The notes under the pieces: generated by a model
Told to the model about the DNA's origin: nothing
The model's database searches: none
The model's input: the letters and a program-made list of their open reading frames with translations, nothing else
Source of the DNA: Isochrysis galbana
Lineage: Eukaryota; Haptophyta; Isochrysidales; Isochrysidaceae
Direction of reading: 5' to 3'
Assembly: GCA_018136815.1 (NCBI GenBank)
Contig: CM030931.1
Span: forward strand, 7,920,550-7,984,549
Length of the DNA: 64,000 bases
Position numbers and translations under genes: made by a program
In this document: one piece after another, positions 61,471 to 64,000 of the stretch
Numbering within the stretch: position 1 is the first letter of the stretch
How the letters are laid out: each line of letters opens with the position of its first letter

Positions 61471-62499
61471 ATGATGGAGCCGATCACGCTCGAGGTGAGC
61501 TTCCCTTGCAACTGGTACCTTGAGCCGGAGGCGGAGCTGTTGTGGGTTGGCGAAGAGGGAGAGAAGCACTATATTGGACTGACGCAGGGCAAGCTCGTCT
61601 CACAGCTCACATACCCAGGCCACCGCTGGGTGGTGCGCTCTCGTGGCAGCCAAGAAGTCCTTGCTGCTCTCACTGTGGGAGAGCCACAGAGCAGGCTGGA
61701 GCACGTGGTGGCGGACGGCTTGGTCGGTGCCTCTGACGTACGACGGGCTGTACTCAAGCTAGGCAGCTCTACGCGCGAGCTCACCGCCAAGGCGTGTGCC
61801 ACGCTGCTCAAGCTGCTGGCGAATGTTGTACGTGAGCCGCAGAACGAGAAGTTCCGCAGTCTGCGCGTTGCGAACCCTGCCATCGCCTCTGTCCTCAACG
61901 TGCCTGGCGCCCTGGCGTTGCTGGTTGCCGCTGGCTTCGAGCAGGAGTCTCCTTCGTCAGGCCGAGGCCAAACTAGAAAGAGCTTCAGTGACGAAAACAG
62001 TGAGGAGCGGTTGTGTATGCCCCTCCAAACACCTTTGGCCCATGCAAAAGACGTCCTCGAAGCGCTAGCGCGATTACAAATCCTGCTCCAAGGCGGCCAA
62101 TTGTCGCCGAATGCAGCGCAGCGAAGCGTCGCTCCCCACAACCAAGCTGTCTCCTCTTCAATGGCGGCATCGCACTCTTGCTCGGCCTGTCGATGCGGGA
62201 TTGAGAACGACTTGCGCCGCGTGATTGCCGGTTCTAGAGAAGTTGGTGGGTGGAGGACTCACAACTTCAATCTCTCAGGCGAGTACCGCTTTCACTGCGC
62301 ACGATGCGATGTCGACTTGTGTGGTGGTTGCTACGACAAATGGAAGAAAGGCGACGCCCCCGCGCAAGCCATTCATCCACTGAGCCACGACCTTTCAGTA
62401 ATTGCACCCATTACAACGCCATGGGGCGGCTCTTCCTATGGCGCCTTGCCCGCGCCCCCACCGCTCACCTCACGGAATCGACGCGGACCCTTCGGCTGA
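61471..62499 (+). CDS. VHL-beta / PUB / cysteine-rich zinc-finger fusion protein
   Basis: Single-exon frame of 342 residues with three recognisable parts. Residues about 5-70 resemble a VHL beta domain (ELLWVGEEGEKHYIGLTQGK, LTYPGHRWVVRSRGS). Residues about 95-155 form a PUB domain (TAKACATLLKLLANVVREPQ, EKFRSLRVANPAIASVL, LLVAAGFE), which in other proteins binds the tail of p97/VCP. Residues about 235-310 are a zinc-binding module with CSACRCG, FHCARCDVDLCGGCYDKWKK and a later HPLSHD, like ZZ/DC1-type fingers. Together this suggests an adaptor in the ubiquitin/p97 system, which is inference from domains. The last 30 residues are low complexity. A partial decayed copy of its 3' end lies at 58447-58685. 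The ATG doublet at 61471 is the first in frame. Confidence 0.75.
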   Translation: MMEPITLEVSFPCNWYLEPEAELLWVGEEGEKHYIGLTQGKLVSQLTYPGHRWVVRSRGSQEVLAALTVGEPQSRLEHVVADGLVGASDVRRAVLKLGSSTRELTAKACATLLKLLANVVREPQNEKFRSLRVANPAIASVLNVPGALALLVAAGFEQESPSSGRGQTRKSFSDENSEERLCMPLQTPLAHAKDVLEALARLQILLQGGQLSPNAAQRSVAPHNQAVSSSMAASHSCSACRCGIENDLRRVIAGSREVGGWRTHNFNLSGEYRFHCARCDVDLCGGCYDKWKKGDAPAQAIHPLSHDLSVIAPITTPWGGSSYGALPAPPPLTSRNRRGPFG

Positions 62500-63114
62500 A
62501 GCAGTAACGATGGAACAATCCAGAGATGCGCAAGCGATTTGATCTCGCATTGAATTCGCTCTCGCTTAGTAGTAGTGGTAAAGTGTAAGCACATCTGAGA
62601 TGGCATGTGAGTATAAAAACGCTTTTAAAATATTCTTGAAGGTTCAGGCTACTCTACTGCTAGCTCTGGATCCCATCGCACTCATGATGCTGCCCCTCGC
62701 CATCGCCTATACCCCACACTTTCACCCCCTTCGCCCGCTACCCCCTCAAGGGGGGTCGGCCCGCGTGGCACAACAACGGGCCAGGCGGGGGCGGGGGGTG
62801 GGCTGGGGCAGGCCTGTCAGCTTTATTCTGTAGACAAACGTAAACGCGCGCGTTGCTCACCTTATTCTGTCTCTCTACCTATTCTCGGGGTCTTTCGGGT
62901 CGTTCTCTTCTCGAATTCGCGCCGCTCCATCGCCGCTGTCGCGGTTGTCTTTTGTCGTTCACCGGCCCCATGGCCCCTGGAACATTTGCAACATTGACGT
63001 CGCCGACCCGGTGTTCCACGCTGCTAACTGCTGGTTGAATGCGGCTGCATTCGTGAACATAAACGACATTTCTTTTACAGATGACGTGAAAAAACTATTG
63101 TTATAGTTTTAGCG
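62500..63114. other. intergenic, nothing recognised
   Basis: 3' flank of the VHL-PUB gene, followed by GC-rich DNA (62740-62815) and C/T-rich patches. No gene was supported. Confidence 0.35.
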
Positions 63115-63258
63115 ATGGAGCGCGCGCCGACCGCTCCCACCTCCCAGCCCCCCGCCGCCACGACGCCCCACCGGGGCCGCCCCAAGCCGCCGGAGCCGAA
63201 GCGCTCACAGGCCCCCGCGCGAAGCCTACCCTCTCGCCCCTTCGGTTTACGCACATAG
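63115..63258 (+). CDS. short basic proline-rich frame with AT-hook-like motif, doubtful
   Basis: A 47-residue frame following an AT-rich stretch: MERAPTAPTSQPPAATTPHR then GRPKPPEPKRSQAP. RGRPKP is close to an AT-hook core. It may be a complete small protein, a first exon or chance. There is no donor site or continuation I can defend. Confidence 0.2.
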   Translation: MERAPTAPTSQPPAATTPHRGRPKPPEPKRSQAPARSLPSRPFGLRT

Positions 63259-63807
63259 ATTCCCTCCTTACTTTCTACTTACTCGTTCGCGGTAACCGCC
63301 GTTCGCCGTCGGCTCTTCCGTCGCATCGTCGCTCTCTTGTCGGCTTTCTCTTCCTTGTTTCCTTCCTTATGTGTCTTCCCCGCCCAAGTGGTGAAAGATA
63401 CGTTAGTGTGGAGGAATATTGGGGGAAAGTCGAGTGTGCGTGTCTCGGATTGTTGTCGGACTAGGTGGATTGGTACCCTGTCGGCCTCTGTCGCCCTCGT
63501 CCCTCGCCCCAGTCGCCAGTCGCTCCTCGCTCCCTCGTTCTCGCTCTCGCTCTCGCTCCGTCGTAACAAGCAATCTTACAACACCAACCAATTCCACTCA
63601 CTCACCCACTCACGCCCGCTATCTGCCATGTCCGTTCCGTCCTCGCGCTCACCCTCGCCACTGCCCGCCATCCATCTTCCCGCCATGGGAGATGATCAGC
63701 CCGTCCAACCCGCCAATGCCCAAAAGGCCGTGCCTTCCGCCGCCTACCTTCCGTCCCATCCGGTTCCTTCTGTCCCGTCCGTATAACCTCCAGTCCGTCA
63801 GTCAGAT
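63259..63807. other. intergenic, nothing recognised
   Basis: Includes a TCGCTC repeat (63529-63560). A Ser/Pro-rich ATG-led frame at 63629-63786 is not convincing. Confidence 0.35.
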
Positions 63808-63914
63808 GGGAGTTGCCGCAAGGCGGGGAATGAGGGCGAGGAAGGGAAGGGAGCGTGGCTACGAGAAAGTGATTCAGTGCCACGCGCGAGGCGAGGATAT
63901 TAAAAGTTTTTTTT
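63808..63914. repeat. dispersed repeat B, copy 3
   Basis: Matches 28105-28224 in order and orientation, ending in the same ATATTAAAAGTTTTTTTT. About 15% of positions differ by eye. Confidence 0.75.
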
Positions 63915-64000
63915 CGAGTTGCACCTCCTTAATGATAATGCACCTCTGGTGCATTTCATGCACGCCCGGGTGAATGTGTAATGTGTGAATGTGTTACGCA

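Overview
The window looks like nuclear DNA of a flagellated, plastid-bearing unicellular alga. A haptophyte-type genome is the best guess but is not proven. The genes are GC-rich and split by short GT-AG introns (mostly 75-200 nt, many phase 0). There is a cilium-associated CFAP97-type protein. Two proteins start with a signal peptide followed by a phenylalanine and a basic or Ser/Thr stretch, as expected for a complex (secondary red) plastid. Proline-rich wall-type proteins and long homopurine/homopyrimidine tracts are common. No bacterial operons, rRNA, tRNA or CRISPR were seen.

Layout. 1-2.7 kb: FAN1-type DNA repair nuclease (+), open to the left edge. 4.9-8.2 kb: six-exon GT77-like glycosyltransferase (-). 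8.4-14.1 kb: complete Ty1/copia retrotransposon with identical 177-bp LTRs and a 5-bp target duplication. 14.1-18.4 kb: tandem repeats, an F-box/ankyrin-like reading frame and three orphan coding scraps that could be virus-derived. 18.4-23.9 kb: eight-exon gene (-) for a protein of about 1,440 residues with a PDZ-like segment and coiled coils. 24.5-25.6 kb: five-exon NPC2/ML-domain lipid-binding protein (+). 26.9-27.8 kb: hAT-like relic. 28.8-30.4 kb: four-exon four-CBS-domain protein (-). 32.5-34.3 kb: zinc-knuckle OTU protease (-). 35.5-38.4 and 38.8-41.2 kb: two apparently complete hAT transposons, each with terminal inverted repeats, 8-bp target duplications and an open transposase. 41.8-42.8 kb: CFAP97-like protein (+). 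43.3-44.2 kb: another hAT relic. 46.5-47.6 kb: DUF6817/HD-like protein (+). 49.9-51.7 kb: C2-domain membrane protein (-), divergent from a proline-rich membrane protein (+, 52.8-53.4 kb). 54.9-55.7 kb: plastid-targeted HHL1-like protein (+). 56.5-56.7 kb: hAT MITE. 57.6-58.3 kb: CREST-like membrane protein (+). 58.4-61.1 kb: a pseudogene copy plus nested retroelement debris (YRKP-type RT, tyrosine recombinase, LINE RT). 61.5-62.5 kb: VHL-beta/PUB/zinc-finger fusion protein (+). 62.5-64 kb: mostly featureless sequence with a dispersed repeat.

How it fits together. The host genes are ordinary eukaryotic single-copy-type genes scattered among mobile DNA. The most informative features are: four clean 8-bp-TSD hAT-type families (five elements), each with its own subterminal repeat motif; a young copia element whose RT box reads YVDN instead of YVDD; the unusual VHL-PUB-zinc-finger protein with a decayed partial copy 3.8 kb upstream; and a predicted extensin-type arabinosyltransferase family member in the same window as proline-rich secreted proteins that could be its kind of substrate. 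Exon boundaries were derived by eye from splice consensus, reading phase and family resemblance. Two genes carry an apparent frameshift inside an otherwise good exon.
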